Source of the DNA: an uncultured Sphingomonas sp.
GTDB lineage: Bacteria > Pseudomonadota > Alphaproteobacteria > Sphingomonadales > Sphingomonadaceae
DNA: 5,232 bases
NCBI GenBank assembly: GCA_934555855.1
Contig: CAKTFL010000183.1
Span: forward strand, 1 to 5,232
Direction: 5' to 3'
Shown here: positions 1-5,232 of the stretch, piece by piece
How positions within the stretch are numbered: the first letter of the stretch is position 1
Layout of the letters: every line of letters begins with the position of its first letter
Position numbers and translations under genes: made by a program
The notes under the pieces: generated by a model
What the model was told of the DNA's origin: nothing
The model's input: only the letters and a program-made list of their open reading frames with translations
The model's database searches: none

Positions 1-143
1 GCGTCGCCCGCCGCGCTGATGAAGCCGATGTCGAGCAGGTCCGGCTGGCCCAGTCGCAGCAGCAGGCCCGCGATGGGCAGCACGGCAATGGGCAGCATCA
101 GCGCGCGGCCGAGCGGCTGGAGCGCCCCAAGGATCGATCTCAT
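1..143 (-). CDS. nagE: N-acetylglucosamine PTS permease, EIIC N-terminus (NagE), partial at window edge
   Basis: This is the start of the membrane permease that imports N-acetylglucosamine and phosphorylates it to GlcNAc-6-phosphate. Only 47 complete codons lie in the window; the gene continues past base 1. My translation begins MRSILGALQPLGRALMLPIA and runs on to LLRLGQPDLLDIGFISAAGD. It closely follows the known N-terminus of E. coli NagE (a short amphipathic start, LGRAL.LPIAVLP, then LLLRFGQPDLL). A hydrophobic stretch at residues 15-29 fits the first membrane segment of the glucose/GlcNAc-type EIIC. The ATG overlaps the stop of the upstream fusion gene by four bases (ATGA), and a strong AGGAGG lies seven bases before it. 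EIIC and probably EIIB should follow outside the window. EIIA is supplied by the upstream fusion, so this NagE should lack the C-terminal EIIA found in E. coli NagE; that is inference. A glucose-specific EIIC is a less likely alternative. Confidence 0.9.
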   Translation of the reverse strand, partial: MRSILGALQPLGRALMLPIAVLPIAGLLLRLGQPDLLDIGFISAAGD

Positions 144-2653
144 GCCCGTGCCTCCTCTTTCTCGAAACGCCTGGCCAGCATCCTGACCTCTGCCGCGGTG
201 GCGCAGCGCAGCGCGGCGGCCGCATGGACGCGGCACGCCTGGATAGTTAGGCCCGCCACCAGCGCCTTGATCTCAGGCACCCGACCGGGCGCGGCGGACA
301 GTTCCGTCACGCCAAGTCCGATCAGGATCGGAACCGCCAGTGAATCGGAGGCAAGGCCGCCGCATACGCCCGTCCAGCGGCCATGCTGCCGTGCCCCGCG
401 ACAGGTCTCGCCGATCAGCCGCAGCACCGCGGGATGCAGCCCGTCGATCGCCGCCGCGACGGCCGCGTTGCCGCGATCCATGGCGAGTACATATTGCGTC
501 AGGTCGTTGGTACCGACCGACAGAAAATCCGCTTCCGCCGCCAGCAGGTCGGCGGTAATCGCGGCCGCCGGGGTTTCGACCATGATGCCCAGCTTCACCG
601 GCTCGGTCACGCCCAGTTCGCCGCGCAGCCGATCGAGCACCGTCCGCACCGCGCGCAACTCGTCCAGCCCGGCGATCATGGGGAGCATGATGCGGCACTG
701 GCCGACCGGCCGCACCGACAGGATCGCGCGAAGCTGGTCCTCCAGCACCGCCGGATGGGTGAGTGCGACGCGGATGCCGCGCAGGCCGAGCGCCGGATTC
801 TCCTCGGCGGGAAAGGGCAGGTAAGGCGCCGGCTTGTCACCGCCAATGTCCAGCAGCCTGACGATCAGCGGCCGTCCGTCCAGCGCATCCGCGATCCGCT
901 GATATTCCGCGGCCTGTTCCCCGACGCCCGGCATCGCATCGCGATCCAGGAACAGGAACTCGGTCCGCAGCAGGCCGCATCCTTCGGCGCCGCGTGCCAC
1001 CGCTGCCTGTGCATCGGCCACGGAGCCGAGGTTGGCGAACAGCTCGATGCGTTCGCCGTCACTGGTCCGGCACGCCACGCCCGCGCGGGCCAGGGCGTCG
1101 GCGCGCCACTGTGCTGCGGCGGCGACTGCCTCCTGCGCTGCCGCGAGCCGGTCGGGCGCAGGGTCGGGAAGCAAGAAGCCGCCGTTCGCGTCCAGGATCA
1201 CCGGCGTGTCGTCGGCCACTTCGCGCAGGGCGGGACCGATCGCCACCAGCGCGGGCAGGTCGAGCGACGCGGCCAGGATCGCAACATGGGAGGTCGGGCC
1301 GCCCCGCTCGACCGCAAGCCCCGCCAATGTGCTGGCATCGAGGCCCATCAGGTCGGACGGCAGCAGGTCTTCCGCTACCAGCACCGTGCCCGGCGGATAG
1401 ATCGCGGCCGCCACCGCCCCGGTCAGTCGCGCGATCAGCTGGCGCTCCAGATCGAGCATGTCGCCGGCCCGCTCCGCCAGCCGCGCGTCGCTGCCGGCGC
1501 GCAGGGCGTCCGCGAGGGGACGAATGGCGGCGCGCCAGGCATGACCGGCGCCGTGACCGCGGGCGATCTCCGCCCGCGTCGCATCGAGCAGCGCCGGATC
1601 GTCGAGCAACGCCCGATGAGCCTCCATGATCGCGCGGGCGGGCCCGGCAGCGGTGAGCGCACGCGCGGTGAGGTCGTCGGCCAGTTCCCGGAGGGCAGCG
1701 GCGAACGCAGCCTCTTCCTGGGCGATGCCTGCGCCCTGCTTCGGCAGTTCGGCGTCGCCGACGTGATGACGCCGCACATTTCCCACTACCAGTCCGGGGG
1801 CGGCGGTCACCCCGGCCAGCGCGCCGGTGGGGACGTTCCCGTCCTGGGCCGCGGCAGGTGCGACCGGGGCGGGCGCTGGAACGGGGAACGCCTGGTGCTC
1901 GCCCAGCCCGCCCTCGATCAGTGCCACCAGCCCTGCGACTGCCCCGGCGGCGTCGTCGCCTTGAGCCGATACGATCACGCCGTCGCCGTTGCTGATGCCG
2001 AGTGTAAGAAGCCCGGTGGGGCTTGCCGCCGGCGCGCTGCGGCCGCCCTTCGCCAGGGTCAGTGCCGCGCGCTGTTCGCGGGCAAAGGCGGCGATGCGGG
2101 CGGCGGGGCGGGCATGGATGCCATGCGGCAGGGCGATGGTGAGGGTGCGCTCATGTCGTTCGCCTTCTCCCCTTGCCGGCTCAGTGGTGCCGGCATTGTT
2201 GGGCACCAGCGTCATCAACGGCTCGCCCGGCGCGATCGGGCCAGGTCCGGCGCGCTCCGTGACGCGCCAATCCTCGCCGATCGCCAGCACCGGCGTTACA
2301 ATCGCCCGTGCCTCGCGCACCAGCAGGTCGAGGTCGAAACGGATCAGCGGCTCGCCCGGCGTCACGACCTTGCCGGCCTGCACCAGCGGCGTGAAGCCGC
2401 GCCCGCCCAACGCCACGGTGTCGAGGCCGATATGGATCAGCACCTGCGCGCCCTCCGCCGTCTCGATTGTCAGCGCGTGGCCGGTGGGCTGAACGCTCAG
2501 CACGGTTCCTGCACAGGGCGAGACCAGGCAGTCGCCGACCGGATCGATGGCGACGCCATCGCCCAGCATCCGCTCTGCGAATACCGGGTCGGGCACGTCC
2601 TCGAGCGCCGTGACCCAGCCCTGCAACGGCGCGGTAAGGACGATGGCGGGCAT
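140..2653 (-). CDS. nagF: Fused PTS phosphocarrier EIIA-HPr-Enzyme I for N-acetylglucosamine (NagF type)
   Basis: This cytoplasmic 837-residue protein carries three PTS modules in one chain and relays phosphate from PEP to the NagE permease. Residues 1-150 are a glucose-type EIIA (Crr-like), with the paired histidines H59 (TGHALTIET) and H74 (LIHIGLDTV); H74 is the expected phosphosite. Residues 168-252 are HPr, with H180 in PHGIHARPA as phosphosite. A Pro/Ala-rich linker (about 255-272) leads to Enzyme I (about 275-830). There, H456 in GGPTSH is the phosphohistidine. PEP-site residues are R563 (GLLRTEFLF), R599 (VRLLDIGGDKP), E693 (IMVETPAA) and N716/D717 (SVGTNDLTQY), and C764 (CGGLASD) matches the catalytic acid. 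Nothing essential is missing. The domain order and size match NagF proteins such as the one beside nagE in Pseudomonas aeruginosa. FruB-type fusions carry a fructose-type EIIA instead, so the Crr-like N-terminus and the nagA/nagE neighbours favour GlcNAc. The ATG start has GGAGA just upstream. The stop overlaps nagE. Confidence 0.95.
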   Translation of the reverse strand: MPAIVLTAPLQGWVTALEDVPDPVFAERMLGDGVAIDPVGDCLVSPCAGTVLSVQPTGHALTIETAEGAQVLIHIGLDTVALGGRGFTPLVQAGKVVTPGEPLIRFDLDLLVREARAIVTPVLAIGEDWRVTERAGPGPIAPGEPLMTLVPNNAGTTEPARGEGERHERTLTIALPHGIHARPAARIAAFAREQRAALTLAKGGRSAPAASPTGLLTLGISNGDGVIVSAQGDDAAGAVAGLVALIEGGLGEHQAFPVPAPAPVAPAAAQDGNVPTGALAGVTAAPGLVVGNVRRHHVGDAELPKQGAGIAQEEAAFAAALRELADDLTARALTAAGPARAIMEAHRALLDDPALLDATRAEIARGHGAGHAWRAAIRPLADALRAGSDARLAERAGDMLDLERQLIARLTGAVAAAIYPPGTVLVAEDLLPSDLMGLDASTLAGLAVERGGPTSHVAILAASLDLPALVAIGPALREVADDTPVILDANGGFLLPDPAPDRLAAAQEAVAAAAQWRADALARAGVACRTSDGERIELFANLGSVADAQAAVARGAEGCGLLRTEFLFLDRDAMPGVGEQAAEYQRIADALDGRPLIVRLLDIGGDKPAPYLPFPAEENPALGLRGIRVALTHPAVLEDQLRAILSVRPVGQCRIMLPMIAGLDELRAVRTVLDRLRGELGVTEPVKLGIMVETPAAAITADLLAAEADFLSVGTNDLTQYVLAMDRGNAAVAAAIDGLHPAVLRLIGETCRGARQHGRWTGVCGGLASDSLAVPILIGLGVTELSAAPGRVPEIKALVAGLTIQACRVHAAAALRCATAAEVRMLARRFEKEEARA
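151..156 (-). promoter_or_regulatory. Strong ribosome binding site for nagE
   Basis: On the minus strand AGGAGG (within AAAGAGGAGG, 160-151) lies seven bases before the nagE ATG, inside the last codons of the upstream fusion gene. It is the best Shine-Dalgarno match in the window. It suggests that nagE can recruit ribosomes itself as well as being coupled through the ATGA overlap. Confidence 0.75.
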
Positions 2654-2657
2654 TAGG

Positions 2658-2662
2658 TCTCC
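2658..2662 (-). promoter_or_regulatory. Ribosome binding site for nagF
   Basis: The minus-strand sequence GGAGA followed by CCTA and ATG places a good Shine-Dalgarno at normal spacing before the fusion gene, and supports the start at 2653. The whole 40-base spacer between nagA and nagF (2654-2693) shows no hairpin with a T-run and no convincing promoter, so transcription probably continues from nagA. Confidence 0.7.
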
Positions 2663-2693
2663 GTTCGTGATCTTGGCGACGACAGGCCCGCGA

Positions 2694-3863
2694 TCAGGCG
2701 TGACTGATGTGGCGGACCGGCGCGGCCTGGGCCGCTTCCATATGTTCCCCGCCGATCGTCGTCGCGACGGCGTGGAGATCGGCCGAGAGCTGTACCCAAT
2801 CCGCGCGCTGCCCTGGCGACAACGCGCCGCGCTCCTGCGACAGGCCGAGGAAGGCGGCCGGATTGCCAGCCGCCATCGCCGCCGCGACCTGGGGCGAAAG
2901 CCCGAGGCGCGTCACTGCGCCTCGCACCGCGCCGGCCATGTCGAGATCGCATCCCGCCAGCGTTCCGTCGGGACCCAGGCAGCGCCCGCCCACTACCCGG
3001 ATCGGCTTGCCCTGCAGCACGAAATCCTTGTCGGCGGCGCCCACGGAGGGCATCGCATCGGTGACCAGCATGAACCGTTCGGGCGAGCGCGCGCGCAGCG
3101 CGACGCGCAGCACCGCATCGTCGACATGGACGCCGTCGACGATCAGCCCGCACCATGCCTGCTGGTCGTCCAGCGCCGCGCCGACAAGTCCGGGGGCGCG
3201 GTGAAGCAGCGGCGACATTGCGTTGAACAGGTGCGTGACCCCGCTGGCTCCGGCCACAAAGGCCGCGACCGCCTCCGCATGAACGGCGTCGCTGTGTCCC
3301 AGGCTGACGATCACGCCGGCCGCGACCAGCGCGGCGATGCGGTCGGGGGGCACGATCTCCGGCGCCAGCGTCACCAGCACGCGGCCGCGGCGCGGGCGGG
3401 TGAGCAGGGCGAGCAGTTCGTCGTCCATCGCGCGGAAGCGGGATGGTTCATGGATGCCCTTCCGCGAAGGGCTGATGCACGGGCCCTCGACATGGATGCC
3501 GATCACGCCCGGCACGCCCGCCTCGATCGCAGCATCCACCGCGTCGAGCGCCTGCGCGATCCGGTCGGGTGTTTCGCTGATCAGGGTCGGCAGAAAGGCC
3601 GTGGTGCCATAGCGACGATGGGCGGCGCCGATCGCCGCGATGCCATCGACGCTGGTCGCGTCGTTGAACAGCACGCCGCCGCCGCCATTGACCTGCACGT
3701 CGATGAAGCCGGGCATCAGCCAGCCGCCGCCGAGGTCTATTGCTCCGCCATCGGCGCGGGGGTCAATGGCGACGATCCGGCCGCCCTGAACGTCGAGGCT
3801 CGCCTGCGGCAGCACGCCGGCGGGCGTGACGATATGGCCGTTGGTGAAGGCGTGAACGGTCAT
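2694..3863 (-). CDS. nagA: N-acetylglucosamine-6-phosphate deacetylase (NagA)
   Basis: This 389-residue cytoplasmic enzyme hydrolyses GlcNAc-6-phosphate to glucosamine-6-phosphate and acetate, the first step after PTS uptake. It is a member of the amidohydrolase superfamily: a small N-terminal beta domain (1-50), a TIM barrel beginning at PGFIDVQVNGGGG (51-63), and a return to the beta domain at GALSPGQRADWVQL (346-359). The barrel start has the Q-x-N form typical of E. coli-like NagA instead of the HxH of two-metal amidohydrolases, which suggests a single-metal site. Visible ligands and catalytic residues are E126 (HVEGP), H190 (LGHSDA), H211 (THLFNAM) and D269 (LVTDAM). IVDGVHVD (241-248) is the substrate-binding segment, and GNPAAFLGL (333-341) is a conserved C-terminal block. 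Length agrees with E. coli NagA (about 382). The ATG overlaps the deaminase stop as ATGA; no strong Shine-Dalgarno precedes it (AAGG lies over ten bases away), so translation probably depends on coupling. Confidence 0.96.
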   Translation of the reverse strand: MTVHAFTNGHIVTPAGVLPQASLDVQGGRIVAIDPRADGGAIDLGGGWLMPGFIDVQVNGGGGVLFNDATSVDGIAAIGAAHRRYGTTAFLPTLISETPDRIAQALDAVDAAIEAGVPGVIGIHVEGPCISPSRKGIHEPSRFRAMDDELLALLTRPRRGRVLVTLAPEIVPPDRIAALVAAGVIVSLGHSDAVHAEAVAAFVAGASGVTHLFNAMSPLLHRAPGLVGAALDDQQAWCGLIVDGVHVDDAVLRVALRARSPERFMLVTDAMPSVGAADKDFVLQGKPIRVVGGRCLGPDGTLAGCDLDMAGAVRGAVTRLGLSPQVAAAMAAGNPAAFLGLSQERGALSPGQRADWVQLSADLHAVATTIGGEHMEAAQAAPVRHISHA

Positions 3864-4918
3864 AGGGTACGCGTAACCTTGCTGAGGTGCTGCGGCGAAT
3901 CGGGGTTGAAGCCGCGGGAAAGCGACAAGGCATTGGCCATTCGATAGAAGCTCTGGATCATCAGGATCGGCTCGATCGCGCGATGGGCGCGAAGGGCCGG
4001 CGTGTCACCCGCTCCATCCTGCGAGGCATCGGCAAGCGCCACGCGCGCCTCACGGCTAGCAAACTCGGTGGCCACCGCGCGCACATCGTCGCCCGCCAGG
4101 TCCGACGTCGCCAGGGCCAGCAGCGGAAAGCCGGGGCCGACGATTGCCATCGGGCCGTGCCGGACCTCCGCCGAACTGAACGCCTCGGCATGAAGACCGC
4201 AGGTTTCCTTCAGCTTCAGGGCGGCTTCCGCGGCGATGCCGAGGCCCAGGCCGCGCCCGATCACGAACAGGTTGGTCGCGTCCTGCAACAGTGTTTCGAC
4301 GCCGTCCCATGGCAACGCCCAGGCCCGCGCCAGCGCGTCGGGAAGGCCCGCGACAGCGGCACGCAGCGACGTATCGTCCGCCCATTCCGCGACCAGGGCC
4401 GCGAAGCCGGCGAGGGCGGTGATGTAGGACTTGGTCGCCGCGACGGAGCGTTCCGGCCCTGCTTCCAGCGGCAGCAGCGTGTCGGCGGCGGCGGCCAGCG
4501 GCGACGTGACGTCATTGACGAACGCGATCACATGCGCGCCCGCCGCCTTTTGGGCATCGACCACCGCAAGCAGGTCGGGGCTGCGGCCGCTTTGCGACAC
4601 GGCGATGCACAGGGTGCCGCGCGCCCGGGCGGGAGCCGCATAGACCGATGACACGGAGGGTGCCGCCGACGCGACGGGAACGCCCAGCATCGTCTCGATC
4701 AGGTATTTGCCATAAGTCGCGGCATGGTCCGACGATCCGCGGGCGCAGGTGACGACCACTGCCGGCTGCAACGCACGCAGCTTCTTGCCCAGCCTCGCCA
4801 AGGTGTTGCTGTTGGCCGCCAGGAAACGCGCCACTGCCTCGCCGGCCTCGCCTGCCTCCCGGAACATCGCGGTGCTGTCGGCTGCGATCACCGTTCGCGC
4901 CTGTTGCGTAGATTGCAC
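3860..4918 (-). CDS. nagB-II: SIS-domain glucosamine-6-phosphate deaminase (NagB-II type)
   Basis: This 352-residue protein has two SIS sugar-phosphate isomerase domains. It most likely converts glucosamine-6-phosphate to fructose-6-phosphate and ammonia, completing GlcNAc catabolism. SIS1 (about 44-175) shows ARGSSDHAA (59-67), SQSGRSPD (108-115) and ERSVAATKSY (156-165). SIS2 (about 205-335) shows VIGRGLGLGIAAEAALKLKE (219-238) and the catalytic-type EVRHGP (251-256). The C-terminal tail RGFNPDSPQHLSKVTRTL (335-352) resembles the end of GlmS. It lacks the N-terminal glutaminase domain of GlmS (about 600 residues), so it cannot be the ordinary synthase even though such genes are often labelled glmS. 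It is unrelated to classical E. coli NagB and is the analogue described in Shewanella and Xanthomonas. An AgaS-like galactosamine enzyme is possible but disfavoured by the nagA and nagE neighbours. The start is GTG, with GGGGGA five bases upstream; the next in-frame Met (residue 18) has no clear ribosome binding site. Confidence 0.92.
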   Translation of the reverse strand: MQSTQQARTVIAADSTAMFREAGEAGEAVARFLAANSNTLARLGKKLRALQPAVVVTCARGSSDHAATYGKYLIETMLGVPVASAAPSVSSVYAAPARARGTLCIAVSQSGRSPDLLAVVDAQKAAGAHVIAFVNDVTSPLAAAADTLLPLEAGPERSVAATKSYITALAGFAALVAEWADDTSLRAAVAGLPDALARAWALPWDGVETLLQDATNLFVIGRGLGLGIAAEAALKLKETCGLHAEAFSSAEVRHGPMAIVGPGFPLLALATSDLAGDDVRAVATEFASREARVALADASQDGAGDTPALRAHRAIEPILMIQSFYRMANALSLSRGFNPDSPQHLSKVTRTL

Positions 4919-4923
4919 AATTG

Positions 4924-4929
4924 TCCCCC
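4924..4929 (-). promoter_or_regulatory. Ribosome binding site deciding the GTG start of nagB-II
   Basis: GGGGGA on the minus strand ends five bases before GTG at 4918-4916. An ATG at 4931-4929 overlaps this site but is out of frame with the SIS protein, and the frame it opens matches no family, so it is not used as the gene start here. Confidence 0.6.
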
Positions 4930-4930
4930 A

Positions 4931-4947
4931 TCTGCCCCGCAGGCAGA
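4931..4947. other. Small perfect inverted repeat in the nagB-II leader
   Basis: TCTGCC (4931-4936) and GGCAGA (4942-4947) form a perfect 6-base-pair stem with a 5-base loop, directly before the nagB-II ribosome binding site. There is no T-run on either side, so it does not look like an intrinsic terminator for cutC. It could be a short leader hairpin or half of a protein-binding site, but a 6-base stem in GC-rich DNA may also be chance. Confidence 0.35.
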
Positions 4948-4972
4948 CTAGTCATAGATTGGTATTATTCAA
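4945..4972 (-). promoter_or_regulatory. Weak candidate promoter for nagB-II-nagA-nagF-nagE
   Basis: On the minus strand TTGAAT (4972-4967) and TAGTCT (4950-4945) are separated by 16 bases. They resemble -35 and -10 boxes, with four and three matches to the sigma-70 consensus. The -35 overlaps the cutC stop codon, and the candidate operator fills the spacer, an arrangement that would suit repression. The -10 match is poor, so the operon may instead be read from a promoter upstream of cutC, outside the window. Confidence 0.25.
4949..4966. promoter_or_regulatory. Candidate GlcNAc-regulator operator (TGGTATT-type direct repeat)
   Basis: The plus strand reads TAGTCAT, four bases, then TGGTATT. 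The two heptamers agree at 4 of 7 positions and repeat with an 11-base period. From memory, sites built of TGGTATT units separated by four bases have been described for a GlcNAc-pathway regulator in Xanthomonas. Exact copy number and orientation would need checking against that work. The site lies in the only AT-rich gap of the window, directly before the catabolic genes. One unit is an exact match and the other is degenerate, so confidence is limited. No regulator gene is in the window. Confidence 0.4.
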
Positions 4973-5232
4973 GCATGGTTTCGCAATGCCGATGCAATGG
5001 CCGCAACCCTGGCGGGATCGGTCTCGCCGGTTTCACCCGCGATGAAGCCGAAGCGGCGCTCGGGCGTGTTGGGCGCGACCGCGGCCGCCGTGCGGCATGA
5101 CGCGTGAACTTCCCGCACTCCGGTCGCCAGGATCGGAGCCAGCGTTTCCGCCGCGACGCCGCTGCCGGCGAGCACGGTGATGCGCCTCGCCGCCTGGCGA
5201 TGCAGGGCCGTCAGCGCCGCCGCGCCCTCGAT
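4969..5232 (-). CDS. cutC: CutC family TIM-barrel protein, C-terminal part, partial at window edge
   Basis: The frame is open from the window edge to a TGA at 4971-4969 and gives 87 residues, about the last third of a CutC protein (E. coli CutC is about 248 residues). My translation starts IEGAAALTALHRQAARRITV and continues LAGSGVAAETLAPILATGVREVHASC. The GSGV block, followed by a helix and then GVREVHASC, is the C-terminal signature of the family (E. coli: AGAGV...GVLEVHSS). The C-terminal GETGETDPARVAAIASAL replaces the E. coli tail and is typical of the last helix. The family is named for copper homeostasis, but the molecular reaction is not established, and the copper role has been questioned. 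It lies 50 bases before the deaminase on the same strand, so it may be the first visible gene of the GlcNAc operon or only an upstream neighbour. A GTG at 5175-5173 is internal, not the start. Confidence 0.85.
   Translation of the reverse strand: MEGAAALTALHRQAARRITVLAGSGVAAETLAPILATGVREVHASCRTAAAVAPNTPERRFGFIAGETGETDPARVAAIASALRNHA

Noticed and set aside
1861..1890. Pro/Ala-rich repeat-like run in the fusion gene
   Set aside because: It encodes the flexible linker between the HPr and Enzyme I modules (about residues 255-270). It is not a DNA repeat with independent meaning.
383..2656. Long plus-strand open frame (757 codons) antisense to the PTS fusion
   Set aside because: Its translation is rich in Arg, Gln, His and Gly without recognisable domains, and it lies exactly opposite a fully conserved gene. 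Long antisense frames are expected in GC-rich DNA.
2654..2693. Possible promoter or terminator between nagA and nagF
   Set aside because: The 40 bases hold a ribosome binding site but no stem with a T-run and no plausible -35/-10 pair.
2547..3947. Plus-strand open frame (466 codons) antisense to nagA
   Set aside because: It has the same antisense composition and no family motif, and it spans the nagA/nagF and nagA/nagB-II junctions, which only the minus-strand reading explains.
3860..4918. Annotation of the SIS gene as glmS (glucosamine synthase)
   Set aside because: There is no N-terminal glutaminase domain with its catalytic cysteine, the length is 352 instead of about 600 residues, and the gene sits in a catabolic operon.
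4512..4955. Minus-strand open frame of 147 codons starting before nagB-II
   Set aside because: It is out of frame with the SIS protein over a conserved region, and its sequence resembles no family I know. It arises from the ATG that overlaps the ribosome site.

Overview
The window is GC-rich (by eye about two thirds G+C or more) and is read entirely from the minus strand. It is one compact operon for uptake and breakdown of N-acetylglucosamine (GlcNAc) through a phosphoenolpyruvate-dependent phosphotransferase system (PTS). Base composition, long antisense open frames, the gene order and the protein style suggest an alphaproteobacterium. Sphingomonas or a relative is my best guess, as an inference rather than a demonstrated assignment.

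In transcription order (high to low coordinates) the layout is: the last 87 codons of a cutC-family gene (5232-4969); a 50-base gap with a candidate operator/promoter and a small inverted repeat (4968-4919); a SIS-domain glucosamine-6-phosphate deaminase of the NagB-II type (4918-3860); nagA, GlcNAc-6-phosphate deacetylase (3863-2694); a 40-base spacer holding a ribosome binding site; a triple fusion EIIA-HPr-Enzyme I (nagF type, 2653-140); and the first 47 codons of nagE, the membrane EIIC permease (143-1, cut by the window edge). The nagB-II/nagA and nagF/nagE junctions are 4-base ATGA overlaps, so these genes are probably translationally coupled.

The genes make a complete route from PEP to fructose-6-phosphate. 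The fusion takes phosphate from PEP on its Enzyme I domain, passes it to HPr and then EIIA, and delivers it to the NagE permease, which imports GlcNAc as GlcNAc-6-phosphate. NagA removes the acetyl group. The SIS-domain deaminase converts glucosamine-6-phosphate to fructose-6-phosphate and ammonia. All expected catalytic residues are present, and no gene in the window looks broken.

I found no undescribed system. The points worth a second look are the cutC-family gene at the head of the cluster, a TGGTATT-type direct repeat inside the only AT-rich intergenic stretch (a possible GlcNAc-regulator site), and small motif variants in the fused Enzyme I and HPr domains. No RNA genes, mobile elements, CRISPR arrays or large repeats were seen, and apart from the listed gaps the window is coding.
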